From: Methylobacterium sp. Leaf123
Lineage (GTDB): Bacteria; Pseudomonadota; Alphaproteobacteria; Rhizobiales; Beijerinckiaceae
NCBI RefSeq assembly: GCF_001423405.1
Contig: NZ_LMNS01000001.1
Coordinates: forward strand, 500-64,499
Length of the DNA: 64,000 bases
Direction of reading: 5' to 3'
The translations under genes were made by a program, and so were the position numbers. The notes beneath the pieces were generated by a model. The model ran no database searches, was not told the origin of the DNA, and saw only the letters and a list, made by a program, of their open reading frames with translations. Of the stretch, positions 54,945-63,421 are shown in pieces (the stretch's first letter is position 1; the number at the start of each line of letters is the position of its first letter).

Positions 54945-55352
54945 ATGGCCTGGAAGACGGCGGCCGTGACGGCGGCGATGCTGGCGGTAGGGGGCGCCGC
55001 CGGCGCGGCGGGGGACGATCCGCTCGCGGGCTATCGCTGGCAATCGCGGGTGCTGGTCCTGGCCGCGCCGGATGCCGAGGACGCGCGGCTGAGGGCGCAG
55101 CGACAGGCGCTGGCATCGGTGCGGACGGGCGCGTCCGAGCGCGATCTCGTCACGGTCGAGGCGGTGGGGAAGGGGGCGGCGGCCTCCGCCCTGCGCCGGC
55201 ATCTCGGCCTGCCGGACAACGACTTCCGGGCGGTGCTCGTCGGCAAGGATGGCGGCGCCAAGCTGACCTCGGAGGAGCCGATCCCGCCCCAGCGGCTGTT
55301 TTCCACCATCGACGCCATGCCGATGCGGCAGGACGAGGCGAAGCGGCGCTGA
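54945..55352 (+). CDS. DUF4174-type exported protein
   Basis: 135 residues. A signal peptide (MAWKTAAVTAAMLAVGGAA, then GAAG) is followed by a DUF4174-like domain: YRWQSRVLVLAAPDAEDARLRAQRQAL, ERDLVTVEAVG, FRAVLVGKDGGAKL and QRLFSTIDAMPMR. The domain has a thioredoxin-like outline but lacks a CxxC. GGAG precedes ATG 54945. Function unknown. Confidence 0.78.
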   Translation: MAWKTAAVTAAMLAVGGAAGAAGDDPLAGYRWQSRVLVLAAPDAEDARLRAQRQALASVRTGASERDLVTVEAVGKGAAASALRRHLGLPDNDFRAVLVGKDGGAKLTSEEPIPPQRLFSTIDAMPMRQDEAKRR

Positions 55353-55362
55353 CCCTCATAAG

Positions 55363-55388
55363 AAAAAGGGGCCGCGAGCGGCCCCTTC
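55363..55388. terminator. GC hairpin between convergent genes
   Basis: AAGGGGCCGC and GCGGCCCCTT form a tight stem between the DUF4174 gene (stop 55352) and the convergent glycine-rich gene (stop 55405). It can act for either strand. Confidence 0.6.
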
Positions 55389-55404
55389 CTGGTCTCCGGT
55401 GCGA

Positions 55405-55965
55405 TCAGTAGCAGCGTTCGACCAGCACCCGGCGGTAGCCGTAGGGCGTCCAGGCCAGACGCGGGACGGTGTAGCAGCCACCCCCGGCGAAATACGGGTC
55501 GTAGCCGACATTCGTGTAGCCGTAGGGGCCACCCCAGCCGCCGTAGCCACCATAACCGCCGTAGAGGCCGCCCGCCGCGAGGCCCAGACCGAGCCCGAGG
55601 CCGACGCCCCCCAGGCCGATACCGCGCCGGTAGCCCCAGCCGCCGCCCCGCCAACCGCCATATCCGCCGCGCCAGCCGCCGAAGCCGGCACCGCGATAGA
55701 AACCGCCCCGTCCGGCAAATCCGCCGCCGAAACGCGGGCCGCCGAAGCCGCCGCCGAAGCGCGGACCGCCAAACCCACCACCGCGGAAACCGCCGCCGGC
55801 GAAACCGCCGCGGAAGCCACCGCCGCCAAACCCGCCACCGCGGAAGCCGCCGCCACCGAACCCGCCGCCGCGGAATCCACCGAAGCCCGGACGGGCATCG
55901 GCGGTGGCCGGGATCATCATCAGCGCGCTTGCCATCACGGCCGATGCCAGAACAACCCGTTTCAT
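55405..55965 (-). CDS. Secreted glycine-rich protein
   Basis: 186 residues. A signal peptide (MKRVVLASAVMASALMMIPA, then TADA) precedes a long run of GGGFRGGGFGG-type repeats (residues ~27-80), a Gly/Trp/Tyr/Arg stretch, a short hydrophobic LGLGLGLAAGGLYGGYGG and a C-terminal segment with paired Cys (GGGCYTV, VERCY). Low-complexity exported proteins of this kind are common in Alphaproteobacteria with no known role. Confidence 0.75.
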   Translation of the reverse strand: MKRVVLASAVMASALMMIPATADARPGFGGFRGGGFGGGGFRGGGFGGGGFRGGFAGGGFRGGGFGGPRFGGGFGGPRFGGGFAGRGGFYRGAGFGGWRGGYGGWRGGGWGYRRGIGLGGVGLGLGLGLAAGGLYGGYGGYGGWGGPYGYTNVGYDPYFAGGGCYTVPRLAWTPYGYRRVLVERCY

Positions 55966-56193
55966 CAGATCGTCTCCACCCGAGAGAGAAAATTGCTCCC
56001 CTGATGGTTCTGAACGTGTGACGGGAAAAATCGGTCCCTGCGACCTCTGGTCTCAAAGTTTTTGTGATGCCGTGGCGGACGACCCCGCGTGTCGTCCAGA
56101 CTGCTTGAATGCTGCCATGCTTTCGCGCGAGGAGGGCGGATACGGCCACGCCTGCCCCGCAGGGGCCGCCCGTTCAGGAACCGCCCGCCCGTG

Positions 56194-56991
56194 ATGCGCT
56201 GCCGCCTCGCCGTTCCCGCTCTCACCGCTGCCCTCCTCTCCGGCCTCGTTGTCGGGCCGCTCGCACCCGCGCCCGCCCAGGCGCAGGCGGCATCCGTCCA
56301 AACGCAGGCGGCGCCCGTCGCCAAGGGGCCGTGCCACGCGGTCGAGTTCGAGGGGCAGCCCTACACAATCTGCACCGTCGATCTGCGGCGCGAGCGCGTG
56401 CGGCTGTTCTGGCTCGGAACGGACGGCTTGCCCTACGGCTCGCTGTCGAGCCTCGCCGACAGGCAGGGCCCGCGGCTCAGCTTCGCGATGAATGCCGGCA
56501 TGTACGACAAGGGGCAGGCCCCGGTCGGGCTCTATGTCGAGGATGGACGCGAGCTGAAGGGCCCCTCCACCGCCAACGGGCCGGGCAACTTCCACCTCAA
56601 GCCGAACGGCGTCTTCTACGTGAAGGGCGACCGTGCCGGCGTGCTCGATACCGGACGCTACCTGCGGGCCAAGCCGGCGCCCGATTTCGCCACGCAATCG
56701 GGGCCGATGCTGGTGATCGAGGGCAAGATCCACCCGAAGATCTCGGCGGACGGCCCGAGCCAGAAGATCCGCAACGGCGTCGGCGTGCGCGACGGCGGAC
56801 GCGTCGCGGTGTTCGCGATCTCGGAGCGCCCGGTGACCTTCGGCGCCTTCGCGCGCCTTTTCAAGGACACGCTCGGCTGCCGCAACGCCCTGTTCCTCGA
56901 CGGCAGCGTCTCGAGCCTCTACGCGCCCGGCCTCGGCCGCTCCGATCTCAGCCGGCCGCTCGGGCCGCTCGTGGGGGCGGTGGCGCGGTAG
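56194..56991 (+). CDS. Phosphodiester glycosidase (NAGPA) family protein
   Basis: 265 residues from ATG 56194 (GTG just before is an alternative) with a signal peptide ending near APAQA. The domain has FAMNAGMYDKGQAPVGLYVEDG, NFHLKPNGVFYV, QSGPMLVIEGKIHP and the conserved FLDGSVSSLYAP end (NAGPA/DUF2233 type). Family members cleave phosphodiester-linked glycans or act on polysaccharide. Substrate unknown; periplasmic location likely. Confidence 0.82.
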   Translation: MRCRLAVPALTAALLSGLVVGPLAPAPAQAQAASVQTQAAPVAKGPCHAVEFEGQPYTICTVDLRRERVRLFWLGTDGLPYGSLSSLADRQGPRLSFAMNAGMYDKGQAPVGLYVEDGRELKGPSTANGPGNFHLKPNGVFYVKGDRAGVLDTGRYLRAKPAPDFATQSGPMLVIEGKIHPKISADGPSQKIRNGVGVRDGGRVAVFAISERPVTFGAFARLFKDTLGCRNALFLDGSVSSLYAPGLGRSDLSRPLGPLVGAVAR

Positions 56992-57015
56992 GGACCAACG
57001 CCGTCCAACTCACAC

Positions 57016-57092
57016 CCTCATCCTGAGGTGCCGCGAAGCGGCCACGAAGGATCCGTCGAGGCTCCGCTTTCGCTTCGCACCTCAGGATGAGG
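57016..57092. repeat. Inverted intergenic repeat (CCTCATCCTGAGGTGC type)
   Basis: CCTCATCCTGAGGTGC at 57016-57031 and GCACCTCAGGATGAGG at 57077-57092 are perfect inverted arms enclosing a GC-rich spacer. Similar boxes are a known class of scattered repeats in alphaproteobacterial genomes. It lies between convergent genes, so it could also end transcription. Confidence 0.75.
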
Positions 57093-57115
57093 TTCGAGAA
57101 TGGGGGAAGTAAGCC

Positions 57116-58234
57116 CTATCGCTGCCCGAAGGCCGAGCTCTTGAACAGGTCCTTGTACTGGTGCGGCTGGCTGCGCCAGTACTGCTTCGGGGCCCGCACC
57201 TGCGCCCCGAGTTCGGCCGCGGCGTGCCAGGGCCAGCGGGGATCGTAGAGTATCGCGCGGGCGAGCGAGACCGCGTCGGCCTTGCCCTCCGCCAGGATGG
57301 TCTCCGCCTGGCGCGGCTCGGTGATGAGTCCGACCGCGATGGTGGTGAGCCCGGTCTCCGCTTTGATCCGTTCGGCGAAGGGCACCTGATAGCCCGGCCC
57401 CACCGGGATCTTCTGCGCCGTCGAGAGGCCGCCGGTGGAGACGTGGATGGCGGCCGCGCCGCGACTCTTGAGGGCGCGGGCGAGTTCCACGGTCTCGTCG
57501 AGGGTCCAGCCCTCCTCGACCCAGTCGGTCGCCGAAACCCGCATCCAGACCGGCTTGCCCGCGGGCACGACTTCGCGCACCGCCTCGAAGCATTCCAGCG
57601 GGAACCGCATCCGGTTCTCCAGGCTGCCGCCGTATTGATCGTCCCGGCGGTTGGAGAGCGGCGAGAGGAACTGGTGCAGCAGGTAGCCATGGGCGCCGTG
57701 CAGCTCGACGGCGTCGATGCCGAGGCGCAGGGCGCGCTTGGCTGTGGCGACGAAGCCGTCGCGCACCCGCTTCAACCCGTCCGTGTCGAGGGCGTGCGGC
57801 GGCACCTCGCCCTCCGCGTGAGGGATCGCCGAGGGCGCCTCGGTCTGCCAGCCATCGACGGCGTCCGGGGCGATCTGCGCACCGCCCTCCCAGGGCGCGC
57901 GGCTCGACGCCTTGCGGCCGGCATGGTTGATCTGGATCGCCACCGGGATCGGGGCGTAGCCGCGCACCGCGTCGAGCACGCGGGCCAGGGCCCGCTCGGT
58001 GGCGTCGTCGTAGAGGCCGAGATCGCCGGGCGAGATCCGCGCCTCGGGCGAGACCGCCGTCGCCTCCAGGGTGAGGAGCCCGGCGCCCGATTGCGCGAGC
58101 TGCCCGAGATGCATCAGGTGCCAGTCGGTCGCCGCGCCGGCCAGCGCCGAGTACTGGCACATCGGCGCGATGATGATGCGGTTCTCAAGCTCCAGATCGT
58201 CCAGGCGCAGGGGCTCGAACAGGCGGGCGGACAT
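57116..58234 (-). CDS. Old Yellow Enzyme-type NADH:flavin oxidoreductase (YqjM class)
   Basis: 372 residues. TIM-barrel FMN enzyme: APMCQYSA with Cys26, typical of the thermophilic-like/YqjM class, QINHAGRKAS, VELHGAHGYLLHQFLSPLSNRR, ENRMRFPLECFEAVR and GLITEPRQAETIL. It reduces activated C=C bonds using NAD(P)H. The physiological substrate is unknown. Confidence 0.92.
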   Translation of the reverse strand: MSARLFEPLRLDDLELENRIIIAPMCQYSALAGAATDWHLMHLGQLAQSGAGLLTLEATAVSPEARISPGDLGLYDDATERALARVLDAVRGYAPIPVAIQINHAGRKASSRAPWEGGAQIAPDAVDGWQTEAPSAIPHAEGEVPPHALDTDGLKRVRDGFVATAKRALRLGIDAVELHGAHGYLLHQFLSPLSNRRDDQYGGSLENRMRFPLECFEAVREVVPAGKPVWMRVSATDWVEEGWTLDETVELARALKSRGAAAIHVSTGGLSTAQKIPVGPGYQVPFAERIKAETGLTTIAVGLITEPRQAETILAEGKADAVSLARAILYDPRWPWHAAAELGAQVRAPKQYWRSQPHQYKDLFKSSAFGQR

Positions 58235-58403
58235 CGGCAGGCTCCGGGCGCGGTGGCGGCGATTGGCGGCCTATCTGGGATACGCTGGCCCCGGCCACCA
58301 GCCCGGAACCGCGCATGGGGCACCCAAGATCCGTGTTGCAGGCTTCCCCCGGCGGCGGATTCTCCCATCTCACCCCTTGCGTGAAGCGGAAGGACCGTTC
58401 GGG

Positions 58404-59393
58404 ATGGGATTGCTGGTCGAGGGGGCGTGGCACGACAAGGGCTACGACACCGCAAAGTCCGGCGGGCGCTTCGAGCGCTCGGCCGCGGCCTTCCGCAACT
58501 GGGTGACGCCCGACGGCACCCCCGGCCCAACGGGGGAGGGCGGGTTCATCGGCGAGGCGGAACGCTACCATCTCATCGTCGCGCTCGCCTGCCCCTGGGC
58601 CCACCGCACGCTGATCGTGCGCCGGCTGAAAGGGCTGGAGGCCATCACCGTCTCGGTGGTCTCGCCGTATATGGGAGAGGAAGGCTGGGTCTTCCGGTCC
58701 GAGGCGGAGGGCGGCGTACCGGGCTCGACCGCCGAAGCGCTGTTCGGCGCCAAGCGGCTCTACGAACTCTATGTCCGGGCCAAGCCCGACTATTCCGGCC
58801 GCGTCACCGTGCCGGTGCTGTGGGACAAGCAGCGCGAGACCATCGTCTCCAACGAGTCGGCCGAGATCATCCGCATGCTGAACGGCGCCTTCGGCGCGGG
58901 CGGGCCGGACCTCTACCCGGAGGCCCTTCGCGGCGAGATCGATGCGATCAACGAGCGCGTCTACGACCGGGTCAATAACGGCGTCTACAGGGCGGGCTTC
59001 GCCACCAAGCAAGCGGCCTACGAGGACGCCTTCACCGCTCTGTTCGCCGAACTCGACGCGATCGAGGACCGGCTCGGCCGGCAGCGCTACCTCTGCGGAT
59101 CGGTGCTGACCGAGGCCGATATCCGCCTGTTCACCACGTTGGTGCGGTTCGATGCGGTCTATGTCGGGCACTTCAAGTGCAACCGGCGCCGGATCGCGGA
59201 CTACCCCAATCTCTCGAACTATCTGCGCGACCTCTACGCCCTGCCGGGCGTGGCGGAGACGGTGAACCTCGATCAGATCAAGCGCCACTATTACGGCAGC
59301 CATCCCGGGATCAACCCGACCGGGATCGTGCCGCTCGGCCCCGAACTCGATTTCGCTGCGCCCAACGATCGCGCCCTGCGCTTCGGCGGTTGA
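58404..59393 (+). CDS. Glutathionyl-hydroquinone reductase (ECM4/YqjG-type GST)
   Basis: 329 residues. The catalytic CPWAH motif (Cys63 in ALACPWAHRT) characterises the Xi class, which returns glutathionyl-hydroquinones to hydroquinones. Other conserved parts are VPVLWDKQRETIVSNESAEIIRML and LTEADIRLFTTLVRFDAVYVGHFKCN. ATG 58404 is the start that fits the family N-terminus. The OYE gene is divergent from it. Confidence 0.9.
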   Translation: MGLLVEGAWHDKGYDTAKSGGRFERSAAAFRNWVTPDGTPGPTGEGGFIGEAERYHLIVALACPWAHRTLIVRRLKGLEAITVSVVSPYMGEEGWVFRSEAEGGVPGSTAEALFGAKRLYELYVRAKPDYSGRVTVPVLWDKQRETIVSNESAEIIRMLNGAFGAGGPDLYPEALRGEIDAINERVYDRVNNGVYRAGFATKQAAYEDAFTALFAELDAIEDRLGRQRYLCGSVLTEADIRLFTTLVRFDAVYVGHFKCNRRRIADYPNLSNYLRDLYALPGVAETVNLDQIKRHYYGSHPGINPTGIVPLGPELDFAAPNDRALRFGG

Positions 59394-59464
59394 ACCCGGA
59401 CCCCCGCAGGAAATATTCCCAGCAACAACCGGCAGCGAATGCCGATCAGGAGGAACATCACGCC

Positions 59465-60001
59465 ATGACGATCCGCTCGTGCGCCCTACTCGCCCTACTC
59501 GGCCTGATCGCCGCCGGCCCGGCCTCGGCCCAGCAGGGGGCGGAGGTGACGATCACCGGCAAATGCGAGCGGCTGGTGATCGGCGGCGTCGACATCACCC
59601 AGAACTGCAAAGAACAGCTCGTCAACACGGTCTCGCGCGGGCGCACGACCTTCGACTTCGCCGCCTGGGACGGACAATCCTTGAGCTTCAGCGGCGCGGG
59701 CACGCAGCACGAGCAGACCGAGGAGACCGAGCAACTCCAGCCGATCAGCCTCGTCGTGCCGGGCATGAAGAACAAGGAGGGGATCGTGCGCAGCCCCGCG
59801 CCCGCGGTCGGTTCCTGCAAGTTCTCGAAGCCCGAGCCCGGCAAGACGATGATCGCCTGCGAGGCGACCTCGCAGGGCAAGACCTATGCGGGCGTGTTCC
59901 TCACCGAGAGCAAAGCCGGAGCCGAGCTGGGCAAGGAGGGGGCGAAGGACGGCGCCAAGGACCTCCCGAAGGACGGTTCGGCCAATTCGCCGAAGCCCTG
60001 A
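59465..60001 (+). CDS. Exported hypothetical protein
   Basis: 178 residues with a signal peptide (MTIRSCALLALLGLIAAGPA, then SAQ) and AGGAGG upstream. The mature domain has four Cys, including GKCERLV, TQNCKEQL and GSCKFSK, possibly two disulphides, and a Lys/Glu/Gly-rich tail with GKEGAKDGAKDLPKDG repeats. No family recognised. Confidence 0.7.
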   Translation: MTIRSCALLALLGLIAAGPASAQQGAEVTITGKCERLVIGGVDITQNCKEQLVNTVSRGRTTFDFAAWDGQSLSFSGAGTQHEQTEETEQLQPISLVVPGMKNKEGIVRSPAPAVGSCKFSKPEPGKTMIACEATSQGKTYAGVFLTESKAGAELGKEGAKDGAKDLPKDGSANSPKP

Positions 60002-60234
60002 GCCCGGTCTGGCCTGATGCTCGTGCCGGCCGTGCGGTGACCGGGCACGAGACGTCGGCTTCGGGATGTCACGCGCTCTTTCGCCGAACCGGCCCCGGTC
60101 CGGCGCAAGAGCGGTTCGGTGATCGCGAAAACGTCTGGTCAGCCGCGCTGCCAAGCCCCATGTAACGCGGAGATGCGCCGCACGAACCCGCGCTGCCCGC
60201 ATCGACGTGCGTTTTGTGAATTTCCGAGGGCTCC

Positions 60235-61143
60235 ATGCTTGAAGCCAACGCCGCCGCCGGCGCCCCCGTCGACGGCCTCATCAAGGACACCACCACGGCG
60301 GGGTTCCGGCAGGACGTCATCGCGGAGTCGATGAACCAGCCGGTCATCGTCGATTTCTGGGCGCCCTGGTGCGGCCCGTGCAAGCAGCTCACGCCGGTCC
60401 TCGAGAAGGTGGTGCGGGCGTCGGGCGGGCGGGTGAAGCTCGCCAAGCTCAACATCGACGAGCATCCCGGCGTCTGGCAGCAGATCGGCCAGCAGCTCGG
60501 TCTGCAATCGATCCCCGCCGTGATCGCGATCGACCGCGGCCGTCCGGTCGATGCCTTCATGGGCGCCGTGCCGGAATCCGAGGTGCGCGCCTTCGTCGAT
60601 CGCCTCGCCGGCCCCTCCGAGATCGATCAGGTGCTGGAGGAGGCCGCCGCGGTCGCCTCCGCGGGCGACCTCGCCGCCGCCTCCGAACTCTATGCCGCGG
60701 TCCTGCGCGAGGAGCCGGAGAACCTGAAGGCCATCGCCGGCCTGGCCAAGACCCAGCTCGAACTCGGCGAGGCCGAGAACGCCAAGCAGGTTCTCGCCAT
60801 GGTGCCGGCGGACAAGGCCGACGATCCTGTGCTTGCGGGCGTGCGCGCGGCCCTCGAGCTCGCCGAACAGGCTGGGAGCCTCGGCGACCTCGCCGCGCTG
60901 CAAAAGCGCATTGAGGCCGACCCGAACGATTTCCAGGCCCGGTTCGATCTCGCGCTTGGCCTCAACGGGGCGGGCAAGCGCGAGGAGGCGGTCGATCAGC
61001 TCGTGGCCATCGCCCGCGCCGACCGGAGCTGGAACGAGGACGCGGCGCGCAAGCAACTGCTCCAGTTCTTCGAGGCATGGGGCCTGATGGACCCGGCCGC
61101 GATCCGCGGGCGCCGCCAGCTCTCGACGCTGCTGTTCTCGTGA
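60235..61143 (+). CDS. cnoX: Thioredoxin-TPR protein (CnoX-like)
   Basis: 302 residues. A thioredoxin domain with the WCGPC active site (Cys46, Cys49: VDFWAPWCGPCKQLTPVL) and SIPAVIAIDRG is followed by a TPR region (DLAAASELYAAVLREEPENLKAIAGLAKTQLELGEAENAKQVL; DFQARFDLALGLNGAGKREEAVDQL). CnoX-type proteins combine redox and holdase activity and pass clients to GroEL or DnaK. Retention of both Cys implies redox function. Confidence 0.85.
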   Translation: MLEANAAAGAPVDGLIKDTTTAGFRQDVIAESMNQPVIVDFWAPWCGPCKQLTPVLEKVVRASGGRVKLAKLNIDEHPGVWQQIGQQLGLQSIPAVIAIDRGRPVDAFMGAVPESEVRAFVDRLAGPSEIDQVLEEAAAVASAGDLAAASELYAAVLREEPENLKAIAGLAKTQLELGEAENAKQVLAMVPADKADDPVLAGVRAALELAEQAGSLGDLAALQKRIEADPNDFQARFDLALGLNGAGKREEAVDQLVAIARADRSWNEDAARKQLLQFFEAWGLMDPAAIRGRRQLSTLLFS

Positions 61144-61228
61144 GCCACAGTCTCCGCGAGAGCGCCGGGACGACCGAAGCGGCCGGACGCGGTGCTCCCC
61201 GTCCGGTCCCACAGCTGGAAAGCCGCGC

Positions 61229-61897
61229 ATGAGCCCGCAGCCGAGCTGCAAATCGCCGGCGGATTGCCCCGCCGTCATCCCGGTCTTCCCGCTGCCGGGG
61301 GCGCTGCTCCTGCCGCGGGGGCAGATGCCGCTCAACATCTTCGAGCCGCGCTATCTCGCCATGGTGGACGACGCCCTGCGCTCCGACCGGATCATCGGCA
61401 TGATCCAGCCGGACGCGGATGGGGCCGGCTCGCCGCTCGCCCCGCGGCTCTACCGGGTCGGCTGCGCCGGGCGGATCAGCCAGTTCGCCGAGACCGGCGA
61501 CGGCCGCTATCTGGTCTCGCTCACCGGCGTCAGCCGCTTCCGGGTCGAGAGCGAATTGTCCGTCACCACCGCCTATCGCCGCTGCCTGGTCTCCTACGAC
61601 GCCTTCGCCCAGGATTTCGAGGCGCGGGCGGGCGAGGAGGCGGTCGATCGCGAGAGCGTGCTGCAGACCCTGCGCAACTTCGTCGATGCCAACGAGCTTC
61701 AGGTCGATTGGGCCGGAATCGACGAGGCGTCGAACGAGGCGCTGGTCAATGCGCTCTGCATGATGAGCCCGTTCGGCGTGCGCGAGAAGCAGGCGATGCT
61801 CGAAGCGCCCGACCTGAAGACGCGGGCCGAGGTGCTCGTCGCCGTCACCGAAATGGAGCTGGTGCGCGCCAGCGGCTCCGAGCCGACGTTGCAGTAA
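61229..61897 (+). CDS. LON N-terminal domain protein
   Basis: 222 residues made only of a Lon-type substrate-binding (LAN) domain: VFPLPGALLLPRGQMPLNIFEPRYLAMVDDAL, IGMIQP, YRVGCAGRISQFAETGDGRYLVSLTGVSRFRV. No AAA or protease domain is present. Stand-alone LON-domain proteins are common beside thioredoxin-TPR and Trm112 genes; function is not established. Confidence 0.87.
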   Translation: MSPQPSCKSPADCPAVIPVFPLPGALLLPRGQMPLNIFEPRYLAMVDDALRSDRIIGMIQPDADGAGSPLAPRLYRVGCAGRISQFAETGDGRYLVSLTGVSRFRVESELSVTTAYRRCLVSYDAFAQDFEARAGEEAVDRESVLQTLRNFVDANELQVDWAGIDEASNEALVNALCMMSPFGVREKQAMLEAPDLKTRAEVLVAVTEMELVRASGSEPTLQ

Positions 61898-61954
61898 ATC
61901 AGGGCTCCCGACCCGTTGGCGGTCGGGGAAGTCCGTCCACCGGAAGCGAAGATC

Positions 61955-62161
61955 ATGGCCGATACGCCTACCCCCCCCGTCGAAGCGACCCGGGTCGATC
62001 CCCGCCTGCTCGAACTCCTCGTCTGCCCGCTGACCAAGGAGTCGTTGGAATATGACGCCACCCGCGAGGAGCTGATCAGCCGCTCCGCCAAGCTGGCCTA
62101 CCCGATCCGCGACGGCATCCCGATCATGCTGCCGGAAGAGGCCCGTTCCCTGACGGAGTGA
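61955..62161 (+). CDS. Trm112 family zinc-ribbon-like protein
   Basis: 68 residues from ATG 61955. [18 protein letters not shown] and [24 protein letters not shown] fit the short bacterial Trm112 family. Eukaryotic Trm112 activates methyltransferases; the bacterial role is unproven. Only one Cys of the usual zinc site remains, which is normal in this short subgroup. It lies 57 bp after the LON-domain gene in the same orientation. Confidence 0.85.
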   Translation: MADTPTPPVEATRVDPRLLELLVCPLTKESLEYDATREELISRSAKLAYPIRDGIPIMLPEEARSLTE

Positions 62162-62201
62162 TCGGTCGGCGACGCGCCGTCGTTGTAAGAGAGCGGACAA
62201 T

Positions 62202-62237
62202 AAAAAGGGCGCCCGGCTTTCGCCGGACGCCCTTTTT
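62202..62237. terminator. Bidirectional terminator between Trm112 and Tim44 genes
   Basis: A GC stem around GGGCGCCCGGCTTTCGCCGG with A and T runs on each side (AAAAAGGGCG ... CGCCCTTTTT) suits both convergent genes. Confidence 0.9.
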
Positions 62238-62257
62238 CGTTGGATGATGAGGGACGG

Positions 62258-63220
62258 TTACCGGCCCTGCTGGATCGCCGAGAGCAGCCACGGGCCGCCG
62301 GGCTCGCGCACGAAGGTCCAGAACTCCTTGGCCTCCTGCGGGCCGTTCTCGACATGGCGGTTGGAGGCGCGTTCGAACACCTCGTCGCGCAGGGAGAAGC
62401 GCATGGCGACGGTGGCGAACTCCGCCGGGCCCTCACGCCACGCTTCCGACAGGTCGCCCTGAAGAAGCTTCACGTCCGAGATCCGGTTGACCACGCCGCG
62501 GGCGGCGTTGGCGCGCAGATCTTCCTCGAAGTAGTTCACCATCTCCGGGGTCGCGAGACGACGCAGGGCGGCCACGTCCTCACGGCCATAGGCGCCCTGG
62601 ATCTCCTGAAGCGAGCGCTCGAAGGCCTGGAAGTCGTCCGGCTGAATCTGAATCGGCTGAGCGGGCTGCGGACGGGCAGGACCGCCCAAACCCCCGCCCA
62701 TCGGAGTCACACCCGGATTCATGCCGCCCTGCGGCGGCAGCCCGGAGCGGGCATGGGGCGCGTTGCCGGCCATGGCGGGCTGGCCCTCCTGACGGCGGCG
62801 GAAGAAGCGCACCGCCATCATCACGAGGAAGGCGATCAGACCGATCTGGAAGATCAAGCCGATGAACGAGCCGATGCCACCGAGGCCGCCGGAGAAGCCG
62901 GCGCCCAGCAGGGCACCGAGAAGGCCGGCGCCGAGCATGCCGCCGAGAAAGCCGCCGCCGAAGCGCCGGCCCTGGCTCGGGGCCGTCATGCCGGGATTGT
63001 TGAAGCCGGGGCTCGGGCTCGTCTGCGAACGCTGGATCGGCCCCATGGCGCCCGGCGAGGTCGCGGTGGAGGGCGGCGCGCTGAAGGTCTTCGAGCCACG
63101 CGAGCCCATGCCGCCACCGCCGCCCGGCCGCGCATCGACGGCGGGCGCCGCGAGGGCGAGCGAAGCCGCAAGCGCAAGGAGGGTCACGACGCGCCGACGG
63201 CGCGCGGGGGAGGATGCCAT
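62258..63220 (-). CDS. Tim44 domain-containing protein
   Basis: 320 residues. A signal peptide (VVTLLALAASLALAAPA) is followed by a Gly/Pro/Ser-rich region, a glycine-zipper-like membrane segment (GGFLGGMLGAGLLGALLGAG) and a hydrophobic helix (IGLIFQIGLIAFLVMMAV). The Tim44/TimA domain spans the C-terminal ~150 residues (FQAFERSLQEIQGAYGREDVAALRRLATPEMVNYFEEDL). Bacterial members are inner-membrane proteins of uncertain role. The start ATG 63220 fits. Confidence 0.87.
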   Translation of the reverse strand: MASSPARRRRVVTLLALAASLALAAPAVDARPGGGGGMGSRGSKTFSAPPSTATSPGAMGPIQRSQTSPSPGFNNPGMTAPSQGRRFGGGFLGGMLGAGLLGALLGAGFSGGLGGIGSFIGLIFQIGLIAFLVMMAVRFFRRRQEGQPAMAGNAPHARSGLPPQGGMNPGVTPMGGGLGGPARPQPAQPIQIQPDDFQAFERSLQEIQGAYGREDVAALRRLATPEMVNYFEEDLRANAARGVVNRISDVKLLQGDLSEAWREGPAEFATVAMRFSLRDEVFERASNRHVENGPQEAKEFWTFVREPGGPWLLSAIQQGR

Positions 63221-63421
63221 GGGTCAAAACCTCGTGGTGAGCGTGGAAGGGAACAATTGCCCCTCTAAGATGGTGGCGTCCGAGCGGGATTTTTAGTCCC
63301 GATCCCGGGGCGAGTTTCGAACGGTTAAGAGTGTCTCACGAACCGCCACGCTCCGGCTCGCACCCATGTTGGGTTGTGGTGTGGCGGAGGGCGCCGAGGC
63401 GCGCCCTTGCGGGATCGTGGG

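Noticed and set aside
55750..55900. Possible CRISPR or VNTR in the glycine-rich gene
   Set aside because: The pattern is explained by GGGFRGGGFGG coding repeats in the secreted protein.
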